The notes: a model not told the origin generated them from the sequence alone. Positions 45,101-55,474 are shown, numbered from the stretch's first letter. The stretch is 64,000 bases of DNA from Ancylomarina salipaludis (GCF_004122035.1 NZ_SAXA01000010.1:62001-126000); one strand, 5' to 3'. Made by a program: numbers and translations.

Positions 45101-46384
45101 ATGAACAAATCAATCGAAGAAAAAATCATTGCTTATCGCAGACATTTCCATGCGTTGCCCGAATTGGGTTGGCTGGAATATGCCACTGCTGCCTTTATTG
45201 CAGATGAGTTGGAAACCTTAGGTTTTGAAGTAAAAAAGGGAAGTGAACTGATGCAGGCTTCCGGTCTGATGGGCTTACCTTCGGAGCAAGAAAACAGAAT
45301 AGCCTTTGAAAGAGCCGAGGGGATTTATGGAGCTGATAAACTGAAACCCTTTGCCAATCATTGTACAGCCGTTGCCGGGATACTCGACTGTGGAGAGGGG
45401 CCAACTGTTGCTCTTCGTTTCGACATGGATGCCTTGCCCATAAAAGAGGCTATGGATAAAGGCCATGAACCCTTCGAAAAAGGATTTGTCTCAGAAAATA
45501 CGGCGGTGATGCATGCCTGCGGCCACGATGCCCATATGGCTATTGGTTTGGGACTTGCCCATTGTCTGATTAACCATACCAATCAGATTAAGGGAAAAAT
45601 CATCTTGTTGTTTCAACCGGCCGAAGAGGGGGTCCGGGGGGCTGCTGCCATTGTCAAATCAGGTTTTCTAAAAGATGTCGATTATCTACTGGCTGCTCAT
45701 CTGTGGAGCAATATGCCTATGGGGCAGTTGGTTTGTTCTCAGAATGGAACAGCAGCGACAGATAAGCTGGATGTTATTTTTTACGGACGAGCAGCTCACG
45801 CAGGTATTTGTCCCGAAAAGGGGAATAATGCGATCTTGGCTGCGGCCAATTGTATTGTTGATTTGCATGCTATAAAGCTTGATGATGAAGGGTTTTTTAG
45901 AGTAAATGTAGGGCGAATTGAGGGTGGAACTGCCCGGAATATTATAGCGGACAAAGCGAAGTTGGAGATCGAATTGAGAGCCAGTAATCGGGAAAGCGAA
46001 TATCAGTTGCTTCAAGAAGCTGAAAAAATCATAGCTTCAGCTTCAGGCCAACAGAATTGCAGTTTCGAGATTCTTAAGCAAGGACAGGCTTCAGGTGCTG
46101 TGGGAGATCTGAGACTTGCTAAATGCATTAAAAAGGAGGCTGAAATAAAACCTTTCTTTTCAGATATTATTTTGTCGGATGAGGTCAATCGTGGCAGTGA
46201 AGATTTTACCTCACTGATGCATGAGGTTCAGATCAGGGGAGGTCAGGCTTGTTTTATTGGCATTGGCGCGTCCTTAAATAATAAGTGCCTGCAGCATCAT
46301 ACCCCAGATTTTGATATCGATGAGCGGGTTTTGTGCCCAACTGTTGAGTTGTTTGCTAGTCTGATTAAAAAACTGACTTTGTAA
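45101..46384 (+). CDS. M20-family amidohydrolase (AbgA-like)
   Basis: The protein has 427 residues from ATG 45101 (MNKSIEEKIIAYRRHFHALPELGW); the in-frame TTG three codons earlier is not needed. Motifs include RFDMDALPIKEA, HACGHDAHMAIGLGLA (metal-binding Cys and His residues), LLFQPAEEGVRGA (catalytic Glu pair), the lid-domain segment AHAGICPEKGNNAI and the final HHTPDFDIDE. An insertion between about residues 50 and 100 is typical of the AbgA subunit of p-aminobenzoyl-glutamate hydrolase. It should hydrolyse an amide bond of an acyl- or aminobenzoyl-amino acid in the cytoplasm. No AbgB partner is adjacent, so the substrate is uncertain. Confidence 0.9.
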   Translation: MNKSIEEKIIAYRRHFHALPELGWLEYATAAFIADELETLGFEVKKGSELMQASGLMGLPSEQENRIAFERAEGIYGADKLKPFANHCTAVAGILDCGEGPTVALRFDMDALPIKEAMDKGHEPFEKGFVSENTAVMHACGHDAHMAIGLGLAHCLINHTNQIKGKIILLFQPAEEGVRGAAAIVKSGFLKDVDYLLAAHLWSNMPMGQLVCSQNGTAATDKLDVIFYGRAAHAGICPEKGNNAILAAANCIVDLHAIKLDDEGFFRVNVGRIEGGTARNIIADKAKLEIELRASNRESEYQLLQEAEKIIASASGQQNCSFEILKQGQASGAVGDLRLAKCIKKEAEIKPFFSDIILSDEVNRGSEDFTSLMHEVQIRGGQACFIGIGASLNNKCLQHHTPDFDIDERVLCPTVELFASLIKKLTL

Positions 46385-46565
46385 GCTGACAAAGATTTCA
46401 TCTCGAAAAAATGTCATTTTGAATCGCGTTATCCTAATAAATGAGTTGCTAATCTTTTAAAATAGTGCGTGATAGGTGAATTAAAATTTTGATATTAAAT
46501 ATTTATTGTTAATTTTAAAGGGGAGTCATCTTTTAAGCCTAAGGAATTAACTGATCATATTAATT

Positions 46566-47675
46566 ATGAGATCTATTTATATCAATGCTCATGATTTAAT
46601 AAGTCTTGAGCACACTATTCGGGAATTGGAACAGGAAAATCGTACCAAAGCGATTCTGTTCTTAATGGCAGATGAGGAGCATTACACTGAAGATCTTCTT
46701 GGCCCTATACTCCATGAAATTAAAAAGCCTCTTATTGGAGGTATTTTTCCAGAATTAATTTTTGAAGGGAAACGAAAAAAGAAAGGCGTTCTATTACTTC
46801 CCTTGTCCTTTGATTTGAAAACTCAGCTTTTTGATTTAAACGAAAACTCAGAGGATTTTTTGAAACAATTAAAGAATGTGCAAGTTGATTCATTATCGAG
46901 TCAAAGTTCCTTGTTTGTTTTTGCAGATGCTTTAAGTGCGCATAAGGCCAGTTTTATAGAATCCTTGTTCGATTTTTTTGGGATGAATACCAGTTATGTT
47001 GGTGGTGGGGCTGGTTCTTTGAGCTTTGAACCTTTCCCTTGTATAATCTCTAATAAAGGTCTGTCGGCAAATGCAGCGGTAATCGGATGGGCAGATAGAA
47101 AGATGAGTTTGGGTGTGGCACATGGTTGGAAGGCGCTATCAGGTATTTTAAAGATTACTCAAACGGATCAGAATTTAATTAAAACAATCAATTGGGAACC
47201 AGCTGCTGAGGTTTATAAAGCCTTTGTTGAAGAACATTCGGGGAAAATAATAACAGCCGAGAATTTCTACGAGATTGCAAAATCCTACCCTTTGGGTATT
47301 GAAAAGCTTGATTCTGAAATGATAGTCAGAGATCCTGTTTGGCTTACTAATGAAGGACTTCAGTTAATTGATAAGATACGCGAAGGGGAATATATTAAAA
47401 TTTTAAATGGTGATCTGGGTTCGCTTCTTGAAGGGGCATCACATGCAAAGAAATTGGTTCTATCTAAACTTAAAGAAGAGATGGATCACGATGCACTCTT
47501 TTGTATTGGTTGTATTTCGCGCGTTTTGTTTATGAATGAAACCTATGAAAAGGAATTGGCTATTTTATCTGAGAATAAAAATGTTTCAGGTATTTTAAGC
47601 TTGGGGGAAATTGCAAATGAAGGGGATTCTTTCCTGGAAATTTATAATAAGACTATAGCAATTGGGATATGGTAG
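46566..47675 (+). CDS. FIST-domain sensor protein
   Basis: This 369-residue protein has the FIST N domain ([14 protein letters not shown], then [14 protein letters not shown] and the later [14 protein letters not shown]) and the FIST C domain ([12 protein letters not shown], then [18 protein letters not shown], and near the end [11 protein letters not shown]). FIST proteins are thought to sense small ligands, possibly amino acids, and normally work with kinases or cyclic-di-GMP enzymes. The gene overlaps the start of the hybrid kinase gene by 7 bp, so the two are translationally coupled and probably form one sensory pathway. Confidence 0.9.
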   Translation: MRSIYINAHDLISLEHTIRELEQENRTKAILFLMADEEHYTEDLLGPILHEIKKPLIGGIFPELIFEGKRKKKGVLLLPLSFDLKTQLFDLNENSEDFLKQLKNVQVDSLSSQSSLFVFADALSAHKASFIESLFDFFGMNTSYVGGGAGSLSFEPFPCIISNKGLSANAAVIGWADRKMSLGVAHGWKALSGILKITQTDQNLIKTINWEPAAEVYKAFVEEHSGKIITAENFYEIAKSYPLGIEKLDSEMIVRDPVWLTNEGLQLIDKIREGEYIKILNGDLGSLLEGASHAKKLVLSKLKEEMDHDALFCIGCISRVLFMNETYEKELAILSENKNVSGILSLGEIANEGDSFLEIYNKTIAIGIW

Positions 47676-49687
47676 AGAAATGTTTACAAGCCGAGATATT
47701 ATTGGAATTGGTTTTTAGCGTTAGCTTCGAGAAAGACGAAGAACTGATTCTTAAAAAGACGATGCCGTTGTATTTGCGTAAACTTAATTGTTTTCTTGCG
47801 GGTATACTTAAAAAAGAAAATGAACGTCTGGATGAGTTGATGACTATTCCTATTGTTGCCAGTCAATCATCTGAGTGGGCAGATGTAAAGGCCTATTTTT
47901 CCTCTTTAGATTTTGAAGTGGCACATGAGTGTCCAAAATATGTTTTAAACGATCATTATTATTATAGCTTTTGTCTGCATGGTTATGGTATGTTGATTTT
48001 AGGACGAAATAAGGCTTTTGATCATTTCTTTGTAAAAGAATTGCAAAATACGGTCAATTACCTGGGTAGGATGTTGATTCAAGCTAACGAAATAAAAAGA
48101 CGTGAGTTGGCTGAAGAAAAGTTAAGAGAGAGTGAGTTCAGACTTTCCCTTTTGATGCAAGAATCCCCCAGAATTATGGAGATTTATGATGCGAATGGTT
48201 ATCAGGTAGTTGTGAATAAGGCTTATGAAAGATTTTGGGGTGTCAAGTCTGCTGAAACGCTTAATCAGTTTAATGTTTTGGAAAGTGAAGATGTGCGGGA
48301 AATGGGAATGAAAGAATACATTCTTAGAGCTTACAGGGGTGAAACGATTATGGTTCCCGAGTATCAGTTTAGATTCAAAAGCCAGTTTAATGGTAAGGAC
48401 GAGAAGCAGGATATGTGGTTATCGACAAGTATTTATCCTCTTCATAATAAAAATGGAGATGTTGAGTATATCGTTGTGACACATGAAGACGTTACTGAGA
48501 GAAAAGAGGCAGAAAAAGCGTTACTGATTGCAAAAGAAAAAGCTGAAGAAAGTGATCGGTTAAAGTCTGCTTTTTTGGCCAATATGAGCCATGAAATTCG
48601 CACGCCCATGAATGGTATTTTAGGCTTTACCAGCCTTTTGAAACGACCATTGCTGAAAACAGATGAGCAATTGGAGTATATTGAGTTGATCGAAAAAAGT
48701 GGTGCACGCATGCTTACTGTAATTAATGATTTAATTAATATCTCTAAAATTGAATCCGGGCAAATGGAAATCTCAATTAGACCAACGAATATCAACGAAC
48801 AACTTAACGATATCTATGCTCATTTTTTACCTGAGGCCAATGAGAAACATTTGAAATTCAGTTTAGGTGATTTATTGCCTAATGATTTGTGTAAATTTAA
48901 TACCGATAAGGAGAAACTGTATGCCATTTTATTGAATCTGGTTACAAATGCAATCAAATATACGGATGAGGGAAGCATTGAAATTCATGTTGAGAAGAAA
49001 AAAGACTATTATGAATTTTGTGTCAAGGATACGGGAATTGGGATAGATCCGGAAAGACAGGAAGTGATCTTTGATCGGTTTATTCAGGCAGATATAGGTG
49101 ATCAAAGAGCCTTTGAAGGTGCAGGTTTAGGTTTAGCTATTTCCAAGGCATATGTAGAGATGCTTGGTGGAAAAATCTGGTTGGTGAGTGAATTAAGGAA
49201 GGGTTCTGCATTTTATTTTAATTTGCCATGTGATGCAAAATTAGTCGATGATGTCGATACGTTTAAATTTGTTAGGCCTTCAGATTATTCAGTCTTTGAA
49301 AGAGAAAAATTAAAAGTTTTGATTGTTGATGATGATATGGTCTCACGAAATTTAATCGCTAAACAGATTAAGCCCATTTGTAAGGATTTGACTTTTGCGA
49401 AGAATGGCGTGGAGGCTTTAATTTTCTTTAAAGAAAATCCGGATTTTGATTTGATCTTAATGGATATAAAAATGCCTATGTTGGATGGTTACGATGCCAC
49501 TCGTGAGATTAGAAAGATGAACAAAAATGTTATAATTATAGCTCAAACAGCTTTGGGGCTTTCTGGTGATAGAGAAAAGTCTATAGAGGCAGGATGTACC
49601 GATTATATCGCTAAGCCCATATTAAAAGATGAGTTGTTGAATCTGATATATAAATGCTTTAATCAATATGAGGTACGTACTGAATAA
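47669..49687 (+). CDS. hybrid sensor histidine kinase/response regulator
   Basis: This 672-residue protein has no transmembrane helix. Domain order: an N-terminal region without a recognised domain (1-150), a PAS domain (about 152-290, with the PAC tail [17 protein letters not shown]), HisKA with phosphoacceptor His308 ([12 protein letters not shown]), HATPase with the N, G1 and G2 boxes ([30 protein letters not shown]), and a receiver with Asp599 ([15 protein letters not shown]) and Lys in [10 protein letters not shown]. It probably receives input from the FIST protein encoded just upstream. The downstream His-phosphotransfer or output protein is not in the window. Confidence 0.95.
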   Translation: MVEKCLQAEILLELVFSVSFEKDEELILKKTMPLYLRKLNCFLAGILKKENERLDELMTIPIVASQSSEWADVKAYFSSLDFEVAHECPKYVLNDHYYYSFCLHGYGMLILGRNKAFDHFFVKELQNTVNYLGRMLIQANEIKRRELAEEKLRESEFRLSLLMQESPRIMEIYDANGYQVVVNKAYERFWGVKSAETLNQFNVLESEDVREMGMKEYILRAYRGETIMVPEYQFRFKSQFNGKDEKQDMWLSTSIYPLHNKNGDVEYIVVTHEDVTERKEAEKALLIAKEKAEESDRLKSAFLANMSHEIRTPMNGILGFTSLLKRPLLKTDEQLEYIELIEKSGARMLTVINDLINISKIESGQMEISIRPTNINEQLNDIYAHFLPEANEKHLKFSLGDLLPNDLCKFNTDKEKLYAILLNLVTNAIKYTDEGSIEIHVEKKKDYYEFCVKDTGIGIDPERQEVIFDRFIQADIGDQRAFEGAGLGLAISKAYVEMLGGKIWLVSELRKGSAFYFNLPCDAKLVDDVDTFKFVRPSDYSVFEREKLKVLIVDDDMVSRNLIAKQIKPICKDLTFAKNGVEALIFFKENPDFDLILMDIKMPMLDGYDATREIRKMNKNVIIIAQTALGLSGDREKSIEAGCTDYIAKPILKDELLNLIYKCFNQYEVRTE

Positions 49688-49920
49688 GTCCTTTTATATT
49701 ATTATATATAGAATTCCGGGGCTGAAGTTGAGAAACTTTGGCCTTTTTTTTGATTTTTTAATTAGTCGATATAAAAAGATGTCTGAGTCTTTAATAATAT
49801 TGCTTTCTGTCTTAAATTTTTATAAATTGGTATTCAGTCTCATAAATTTCTGATAGATGGTATTTATCAGAATTATAAACAACTATTTCATATAAATTCA
49901 GTTTTTAAAATTATTTTAAT

Positions 49921-50352
49921 ATGACAACAATTAACACCTATTTGACTTTTAATGGAAACTGTGAAGAAGCCTTCAATTTTTATAAATCAGTTTTCGGTGG
50001 TGATTTTTCTCATGTGGCAAAATTTGCAGATATGCCTGATGATCCAAAATGTCAAATTTCTGAAGAGGATAAAGAAAAGATAATGCATGTTTCATTGCCG
50101 ATTAGTAAAGAAACTGTTTTGATGGGAAGTGATACAGGTGGAGAGTGGGCAAGTCAGTTTAAAGCGGGAAATAATTTTTCTATATCGATTGCTGCTGATA
50201 GTCAGGTTGCTGCAGATGATTTTTTTAATAAGCTGTCTAAAGATGGAAAGGTGATTATGCCCATGGATAAAACGTTTTGGGGATCTTATTTTGGAATGTT
50301 TACCGATCAGTTTGGCATTCAGTGGATGGTGAGTTTTGATGAAGCACACTAA
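49921..50352 (+). CDS. VOC-superfamily (PhnB-like) protein
   Basis: This 143-residue protein has the PhnB/glyoxalase-like pattern: INTYLTFNGNCEEAFNFYKSVFGG, HVSLPISKETVLMGSD and a C-terminal FWGSYFGMFTDQFGIQWMV. The fold is two beta-alpha-beta-beta-beta modules with a metal or ligand site, and members range from dioxygenases to resistance proteins. The exact reaction is not predictable. It is a single gene with a terminator 35 bp after the stop. Confidence 0.92.
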   Translation: MTTINTYLTFNGNCEEAFNFYKSVFGGDFSHVAKFADMPDDPKCQISEEDKEKIMHVSLPISKETVLMGSDTGGEWASQFKAGNNFSISIAADSQVAADDFFNKLSKDGKVIMPMDKTFWGSYFGMFTDQFGIQWMVSFDEAH

Positions 50353-50386
50353 ATCTTTTATCTTGATAAAATGAATTGATAATTTG

Positions 50387-50416
50387 AGTGTAGTCCTTCG
50401 GCTGCACTTTTTTTTG
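50387..50416 (+). terminator. terminator of the VOC gene
   Basis: A 7-bp stem AGTGTAG / CTGCACT with one G-U pair around TCCTTCGG is followed by eight T. Confidence 0.88.
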
Positions 50417-50557
50417 CCTAAAAAGCAGAATTGAATTAGTTTAAATGTTATTATGTCACATTTTCAACCTTTGGTGCTGTCAATTTGACTTGAGGAATAA
50501 AAGGGTATGCGTTTTGAATAGTAACTGTCGACTTATAAATAATTAAAATAAGTAACT

Positions 50558-53149
50558 ATGAATTTTAATAACTACACCATAAAATCGCAAGAAGCGATAC
50601 AATATGCTCAGCAAATTGCTCAGGGCTTTGAAAATCAGCAAATCGAGAATGCGCATATCCTAAAAGCCATTTTTGAACTTGATGAAAATGTTTTGCCTTT
50701 TATTTTTAAAAAGATTGGTATAAATACGGAGATTTTTCAAAAAACAATCGATCATATCATTCAAAGTTTTCCTAAAGTTCAGGGAGGCGATATCATGTTG
50801 TCACGCGATTCAGTTAATAGCTTGAATGATGCGGCCAATATTGCGAAGAAAATGAAAGATGAGTATATTTCAATAGAGCATCTTCTTTTGGCCATGTTAA
50901 AAGCTAAGGATCCGGTGTCTCGTTTGATGAAAGATAATGGGATTAATGAAAGCAACCTCTCAGCAGCAATTAATGAACTGCGCAAAGGGAAAAATGTGAC
51001 CTCGCAATCGCAGGAGGATAGTTATAATTCTCTGGACAAATATGCACGTAATCTGAATAAACTGGCCAATGATGGTAAGCTGGATCCTGTAATTGGCAGA
51101 GACGAAGAGATAAGACGAATCTTGCAAATTCTTTCGCGTCGAACCAAAAATAACCCCATGCTTATAGGGGAACCTGGCACGGGTAAAACCGCCATAGCTG
51201 AAGGTTTGGCCCATCGTTTGGTTAAGGGGGATATCCCGGATAATCTGAAGGATAAGATTATTTACTCTTTGGATATGGGAGCCTTAATTGCCGGAGCCAA
51301 ATACAAAGGAGAATTCGAAGAAAGGCTCAAGGCTGTTGTGAAAGAGGTGGTTTCTGAGGATGGGAAAATCGTTTTGTTCATCGATGAAATTCACACCCTT
51401 GTTGGCGCGGGTGGTGGTCAGGGCGCTATGGATGCGGCAAATATTTTAAAACCCGCTTTGGCTCGTGGCGAACTTCGTGCGATTGGGGCAACCACATTGG
51501 ATGAGTATCAGAAATACTTTGAAAAAGATAAGGCGCTTGAACGTCGTTTCCAGAAGGTGATGATTAGTGAACCGAATCGAGAAAGTGCCATTTCGATACT
51601 TCGGGGTATTAAGGATAAGTATGAGAGCCATCATAAAGTGAGGATACAGGATAGTGCTGTGATTGCTGCTGTCGAACTTTCGCAACGTTATATTACCGAT
51701 CGTTTTCTACCCGATAAGGCTATTGATTTGATGGATGAATCGGCAGCAAAATTGCGTATGGAAATAGACTCAAAACCGGAGGAGTTGGATGTGCTCGATC
51801 GCAAGATTATGCAATATGAGATTGAATTGGAAGCCATCAAACGCGATAAGGATAAGGCTAAAATTTCGCAAATAAAAAAGGAACTGGCAGATGTTAAAGA
51901 AAGCCGTGAAGGCATTTATGCCAAGTGGCGTTTGGAAAAAGATTTGGTGGAAAAGGTGCAATCGGTAAAGGCACAGATCGAAGATCACAAACAGAAGGCG
52001 GACAGAGCCGAACGTGATGGCGATTTTGGTCTGGTTGCTGAACTCCGCTATGGGAAAATAAAAGAGGATGAGGAATTGTTGAATCAGCTTCAAAATGAAT
52101 TGGTTGCCAATCAGGAAACGGCTTTAATCAAAGAGGAAGTGACCAGTGAAGATATTGCTGAGGTCGTGGCAAAATGGACCGGGATACCCGTTTCAAAAAT
52201 GTTGCGCAGCGATAGAGAGAAGCTCTTGTATTTGGAAGATGAGCTGCACAAGAGTGTGGTTGGACAAGATGAGGCAATTGAACTTGTTGCAGATGCGGTC
52301 AGACGTTCGCGTGCCGACTTGCAGGACAGTCGTCGCCCCATTGGAAGTTTCTTATTTTTGGGAACAACGGGGGTTGGAAAAACGGAGCTGGCTAAAACTT
52401 TGGCCGAGTACCTTTTCAACGATGCGAATGCCTTAACTCGTATTGATATGAGTGAATATCAGGAGCGTCATGCGGTGAGTCGTTTGGTTGGGGCACCTCC
52501 GGGATACGTGGGTTATGATGAAGGGGGACAATTAACCGAGGCAGTTAGACGTAAACCCTATTCGGTTGTGCTTTTAGATGAAATAGAGAAAGCGCATCCG
52601 GATACCTTTAATATCCTTTTGCAAGTTTTAGACGAAGGTCGGTTAACAGATAATAAGGGCCGGGTGGCTGATTTTAGAAACACCATCATTATTATGACAT
52701 CGAATATGGGTGCTCATATCATTCAGGATAAATTGGAGAATATCGATATGAGTAAGCGAATGGTTGTGTTGGATGAAACAAAGCTTGAGGTACTTAAACT
52801 ATTAAAACAAACGGTTCGTCCGGAATTTTTGAATCGTATTGACGAAACCGTGATGTTTACACCGTTGAATATCGAAGAAGTGAAGCAGATTGTCGAACTT
52901 CAGATTGGTCTTTTAAAAAGTATGCTGGCTAAAAAAGATATTCAACTGGAAGTGTCATCTGATGTTATTTCTCATTTGGCCGATGTTGGTTTTGAGCCTC
53001 AGTTTGGAGCGAGACCCATCAAACGGGTTATTCAGCGAATGATTCTCAATCCGCTATCCAAAGAGATTTTATCGGGAAGGCTGATTTCAGAGAACACCAT
53101 CTCAATTGAATTGGAGGGTGATAAGCTGGTTTTTAAAAACAAGTCATAA
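50558..53149 (+). CDS. clpB: protein disaggregase ClpB
   Basis: This 863-residue protein is the normal ClpB length. It has the Clp N-terminal repeats (NNYTIKSQEAIQYAQQIA and DEYISIEHLLLAMLKA), a first AAA+ domain with Walker A GEPGTGKT and Walker B VLFIDEIHTL, and the coiled-coil M domain (about 400-525, AELRYGKIKE). The second AAA+ domain has Walker A GTTGVGKT, DMSEYQERH, GAPPGYVGYDEGG, VLLDEIEKAHPD and the sensor-2 GARPIKRVIQR. The tripeptide loop for a protease partner found in ClpA/ClpX is absent. It rescues aggregated proteins with DnaK. It is a single gene between terminators; no heat-shock promoter was recognised. Confidence 0.97.
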   Translation: MNFNNYTIKSQEAIQYAQQIAQGFENQQIENAHILKAIFELDENVLPFIFKKIGINTEIFQKTIDHIIQSFPKVQGGDIMLSRDSVNSLNDAANIAKKMKDEYISIEHLLLAMLKAKDPVSRLMKDNGINESNLSAAINELRKGKNVTSQSQEDSYNSLDKYARNLNKLANDGKLDPVIGRDEEIRRILQILSRRTKNNPMLIGEPGTGKTAIAEGLAHRLVKGDIPDNLKDKIIYSLDMGALIAGAKYKGEFEERLKAVVKEVVSEDGKIVLFIDEIHTLVGAGGGQGAMDAANILKPALARGELRAIGATTLDEYQKYFEKDKALERRFQKVMISEPNRESAISILRGIKDKYESHHKVRIQDSAVIAAVELSQRYITDRFLPDKAIDLMDESAAKLRMEIDSKPEELDVLDRKIMQYEIELEAIKRDKDKAKISQIKKELADVKESREGIYAKWRLEKDLVEKVQSVKAQIEDHKQKADRAERDGDFGLVAELRYGKIKEDEELLNQLQNELVANQETALIKEEVTSEDIAEVVAKWTGIPVSKMLRSDREKLLYLEDELHKSVVGQDEAIELVADAVRRSRADLQDSRRPIGSFLFLGTTGVGKTELAKTLAEYLFNDANALTRIDMSEYQERHAVSRLVGAPPGYVGYDEGGQLTEAVRRKPYSVVLLDEIEKAHPDTFNILLQVLDEGRLTDNKGRVADFRNTIIIMTSNMGAHIIQDKLENIDMSKRMVVLDETKLEVLKLLKQTVRPEFLNRIDETVMFTPLNIEEVKQIVELQIGLLKSMLAKKDIQLEVSSDVISHLADVGFEPQFGARPIKRVIQRMILNPLSKEILSGRLISENTISIELEGDKLVFKNKS

Positions 53150-53182
53150 AATATGGTTTAGTAAGTTTAATAGTTTAGAATT

Positions 53183-53212
53183 AGGTGCAGTCATAGGGCT
53201 GCACCTTTTTTT
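53183..53212 (+). terminator. terminator of clpB
   Basis: A perfect 8-bp stem AGGTGCAG / CTGCACCT, loop TCATAGGG, followed by seven T, 33 bp after the stop codon. Confidence 0.92.
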
Positions 53213-53456
53213 CATCTCTATGTTGGGAAAGTTGTTGTGTTTTAAACATGAAATTGGTGTTCTGAATTTTGTTTCAAAAAACTTTCAAAAAAAAATAAAG
53301 ACTTTTAGGTGTTTATTTGTGTTATATTAGTCATGTTCTGTTAGTTACTTAATATCAGTTCAATATGAGGAGTTGTTTGTTCGGTTAAAAAAACATAAAC
53401 TCGAAATTTAATTTAAACATAAGAGATGTGTTTTTGATTTTGTATTCAAAGAAGGC

Positions 53457-53487
53457 TTGGAAAGATAAAAAAAGCTCTCTATGTTTG
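53457..53487 (+). promoter_or_regulatory. promoter of the SAM-riboswitch transcript
   Basis: TATGTTTG (53480-53487) matches the Bacteroidota -7 element exactly. TTGG (53457-53460), 19 bp upstream, stands in for the -33 TTTG. The predicted start is about 25 bp before the riboswitch. Confidence 0.65.
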
Positions 53488-53515
53488 CAGCGTCAATTTC
53501 AATTAGAAATAGTTG

Positions 53516-53616
53516 ATTTATACAGAAGAGTGGAGAGACAGGCTCGATGAAACTCTAGCAACCTGACACCAGTTAAGGTGCTAAGTCCTGATCCAACAGT
53601 TATGGAGAATATAAAT
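53516..53616 (+). promoter_or_regulatory. SAM-I (S-box) riboswitch
   Basis: The region has the S-box order of conserved blocks: GAGTGGAGAGACAGGCTCGA, TGAAACTCTAGCAACCTG, then AAGGTGCTAAGTCCTG. The closing P1 helix is perfect: ATTTATA (53516-53522) with TATAAAT (53610-53616). It binds S-adenosylmethionine and normally shuts off methionine biosynthesis or uptake when SAM is abundant. Here it precedes a leader peptide and a MetT-like transporter. Confidence 0.92.
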
Positions 53617-53626
53617 TAAATTAGAA

Positions 53627-53737
53627 ATGAACAATACTTTCTGCAATTTCGAACACCCATTCTTAATTCCCTTATTGGGGAAGACAATTCCTAACAAAGC
53701 CATTTTCATGCTTTGTATGCGAATGTGTATGTGTTAA
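53627..53737 (+). CDS. Met/Cys-rich leader peptide
   Basis: This 36-residue open frame starts with ATG just 10 nt after the riboswitch. The last nine residues are MLCMRMCMC: four Met and three Cys. Such a run right before the stop codon is the classic layout of an attenuation leader peptide, in which ribosomes stall when the charged tRNA is scarce. A hairpin with a T-tract follows at 53764-53800. The peptide has no signal sequence or known domain. It is probably regulatory, sensing Met and/or Cys; this is inference from composition and position. Confidence 0.6.
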   Translation: MNNTFCNFEHPFLIPLLGKTIPNKAIFMLCMRMCMC

Positions 53738-53763
53738 TCCCGTTTTCTTACCGGAATCATATT

Positions 53764-53800
53764 GTCAGACATTTTATATTCTGACCTTCATTATTTTTTT
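53764..53800 (+). terminator. hairpin and T-tract in the metT leader (possible attenuator)
   Basis: The stem GTCAGA / TCTGAC (6 bp) with a 10-nt loop is followed by CTTCATTATTTTTTT. It lies 26 nt after the leader-peptide stop. A second hairpin (GTTACT...AGTAAC) lies about 40 bp further on. The first stem is weak alone, so termination may depend on ribosome position. Confidence 0.5.
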
Positions 53801-53963
53801 GATTTTTTTCTCTGATATAAGGCCTTGTTACTGTATTTCTTATAGTAACGGGCTCGTCAAAGCAGGATAGAAAATCAAACATTATAAGACTTCCGGAAAT
53901 TAGGAATCCCCTTTTCAGCTTATCATTAACAATTAGTCATACCATATACTTTATTTCAGTACC

Positions 53964-55286
53964 ATGATTACGAACCAGAGCATTAAACCAAGTAATGGGA
54001 TAGCCTTGCTGCCTTTTATTGTATTTATATTTACCTTTTTGGGAGCAGGAATTCTTTTGGAAGATTTTTATGCGATTCCTTCCCCCATATCTGTATTTTT
54101 AGGCATTATAACTGCTTTTATATTTTTGAAAGGCACAAGTGATAAAAAATTCAATACGCTGCTCAAAGGCTGTGGTGAACAGAAGATTTTGACCATGTGT
54201 CTTATTTACCTTTTAGCTGGAGCATTTGCCTCTGTAACTGGTGCTATGGGCGGGGTTGAATCTACAGTGAATCTGGGTTTGAGTTTTATCCCTTCTCAGT
54301 ATTTGGCAGCAGGAGTCTTTCTGCTAGCTTCATTTCTTTCAATTTCGACGGGAACTTCTGTGGGGGCAATTGTCGCTTTAGGACCAATTGCTGTTGGTTT
54401 AGCCGAGAGTAGTGGGGTGTCGCTTTCACTTTTAATGGGTAGTCTTTTGGGAGGCGCCATGTTTGGCGATAACCTGTCAGTGATTTCTGATACGACCATA
54501 GCGGCCACACAAACACAAGGGTGTAAAATGAAAGACAAATTTAGAGTTAATCTTTATATTGCTGTACCGGCGGCTCTGATATGCTTAATAATACTCTTTT
54601 ATGTAGGTAATATTGCACCTGTAAGGCATTCAATACCGTTAATACCTGCAGATTATTCTCTGTTGTCAATCTTACCATATATTTTGGTTCTACTTCTTGC
54701 AATAACAGGTGTTAATGTTTTTACCGTTTTAACTTTAGGATGTATTTCTGCCGGGATTATTGGTATGGCCACAGGTCATTTTGGTGTGTTGGAACTTGGC
54801 AAGCGTGTATACGAGGGATTTAATAATATGTCAGAGATTTTTTTACTCTCGATGCTAACAGGAGGTTTGGCTGAACTTGTCAGGGAAGCTGGCGGTATTA
54901 ACTACCTATTAAAAAGGGTTGAAGCCTGTGTTCGAGGACGTAAGTCAGCTCAATTGGGTATTGGCGCCTTAGTTTCTCTTACGGATTTTTCTATAGCTAA
55001 CAATACGGTTTCCATCATTATAACGGGTCCCATAGCTAAACAAATAAGTGAAACGTATTGTATTGACAAGCGAAAAACAGCAGCACTTATTGACATTTTT
55101 TCCTGTATTTCACAAGGAATTTTGCCTTATGGCGCACAGGTTCTGATTCTTTTGGGATTTACATCCGGTAGATTGACTTATTGGGAATTGCTACCCAATG
55201 TGCATTACCTTTTAGTGTTGCTAGGCTTTAGTTTATTGGCTATTTATTCTCCTTTTTGGGATCGCATTATTAAAAAGCGAATGTAG
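53964..55286 (+). CDS. NhaC-superfamily transporter, probable methionine transporter (MetT type)
   Basis: This 440-residue protein has about 11 hydrophobic helices. It has NhaC-family features: GAMGGVESTVNLGL, STGTSVGAIVALGPIAVGLAE and GAMFGDNLSVISDTTIAATQTQG (the discontinuous-helix motif with D and N). NhaC-family members under S-box control were earlier predicted to be methionine transporters (MetT), and here a SAM-I riboswitch precedes the gene by about 350 nt. It would use a sodium or proton gradient at the inner membrane. Without the riboswitch the annotation would be Na+/H+ antiporter, so the substrate is an inference from regulation. Confidence 0.82.
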   Translation: MITNQSIKPSNGIALLPFIVFIFTFLGAGILLEDFYAIPSPISVFLGIITAFIFLKGTSDKKFNTLLKGCGEQKILTMCLIYLLAGAFASVTGAMGGVESTVNLGLSFIPSQYLAAGVFLLASFLSISTGTSVGAIVALGPIAVGLAESSGVSLSLLMGSLLGGAMFGDNLSVISDTTIAATQTQGCKMKDKFRVNLYIAVPAALICLIILFYVGNIAPVRHSIPLIPADYSLLSILPYILVLLLAITGVNVFTVLTLGCISAGIIGMATGHFGVLELGKRVYEGFNNMSEIFLLSMLTGGLAELVREAGGINYLLKRVEACVRGRKSAQLGIGALVSLTDFSIANNTVSIIITGPIAKQISETYCIDKRKTAALIDIFSCISQGILPYGAQVLILLGFTSGRLTYWELLPNVHYLLVLLGFSLLAIYSPFWDRIIKKRM

Positions 55287-55474
55287 GTTTTTCATTAAAA
55301 TTTAGCGAGGCTTGAATTTCAGTCTGTTTGTTGTGTGAACGAACAGATAATGGGATTGCTATGCTTTGTTTTAAATGAATAAAGGCTAGGTAATTGATCG
55401 TTTTTATCAATCGTTCAGAAATAGATAAATCACATTTATTGTGAATTAAATAAAGTGCATCATAAATCAAAATC

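Noticed and set aside
49668-49853. 61-codon frame after the hybrid kinase
   Set aside because: Low-complexity hydrophobic AT-rich sequence overlapping the end of the kinase gene by 20 bp; no supporting signal.
53964-55286. plain Na+/H+ antiporter annotation
   Set aside because: The family alone would allow it, but the SAM-I riboswitch and Met/Cys leader make methionine transport the better reading.
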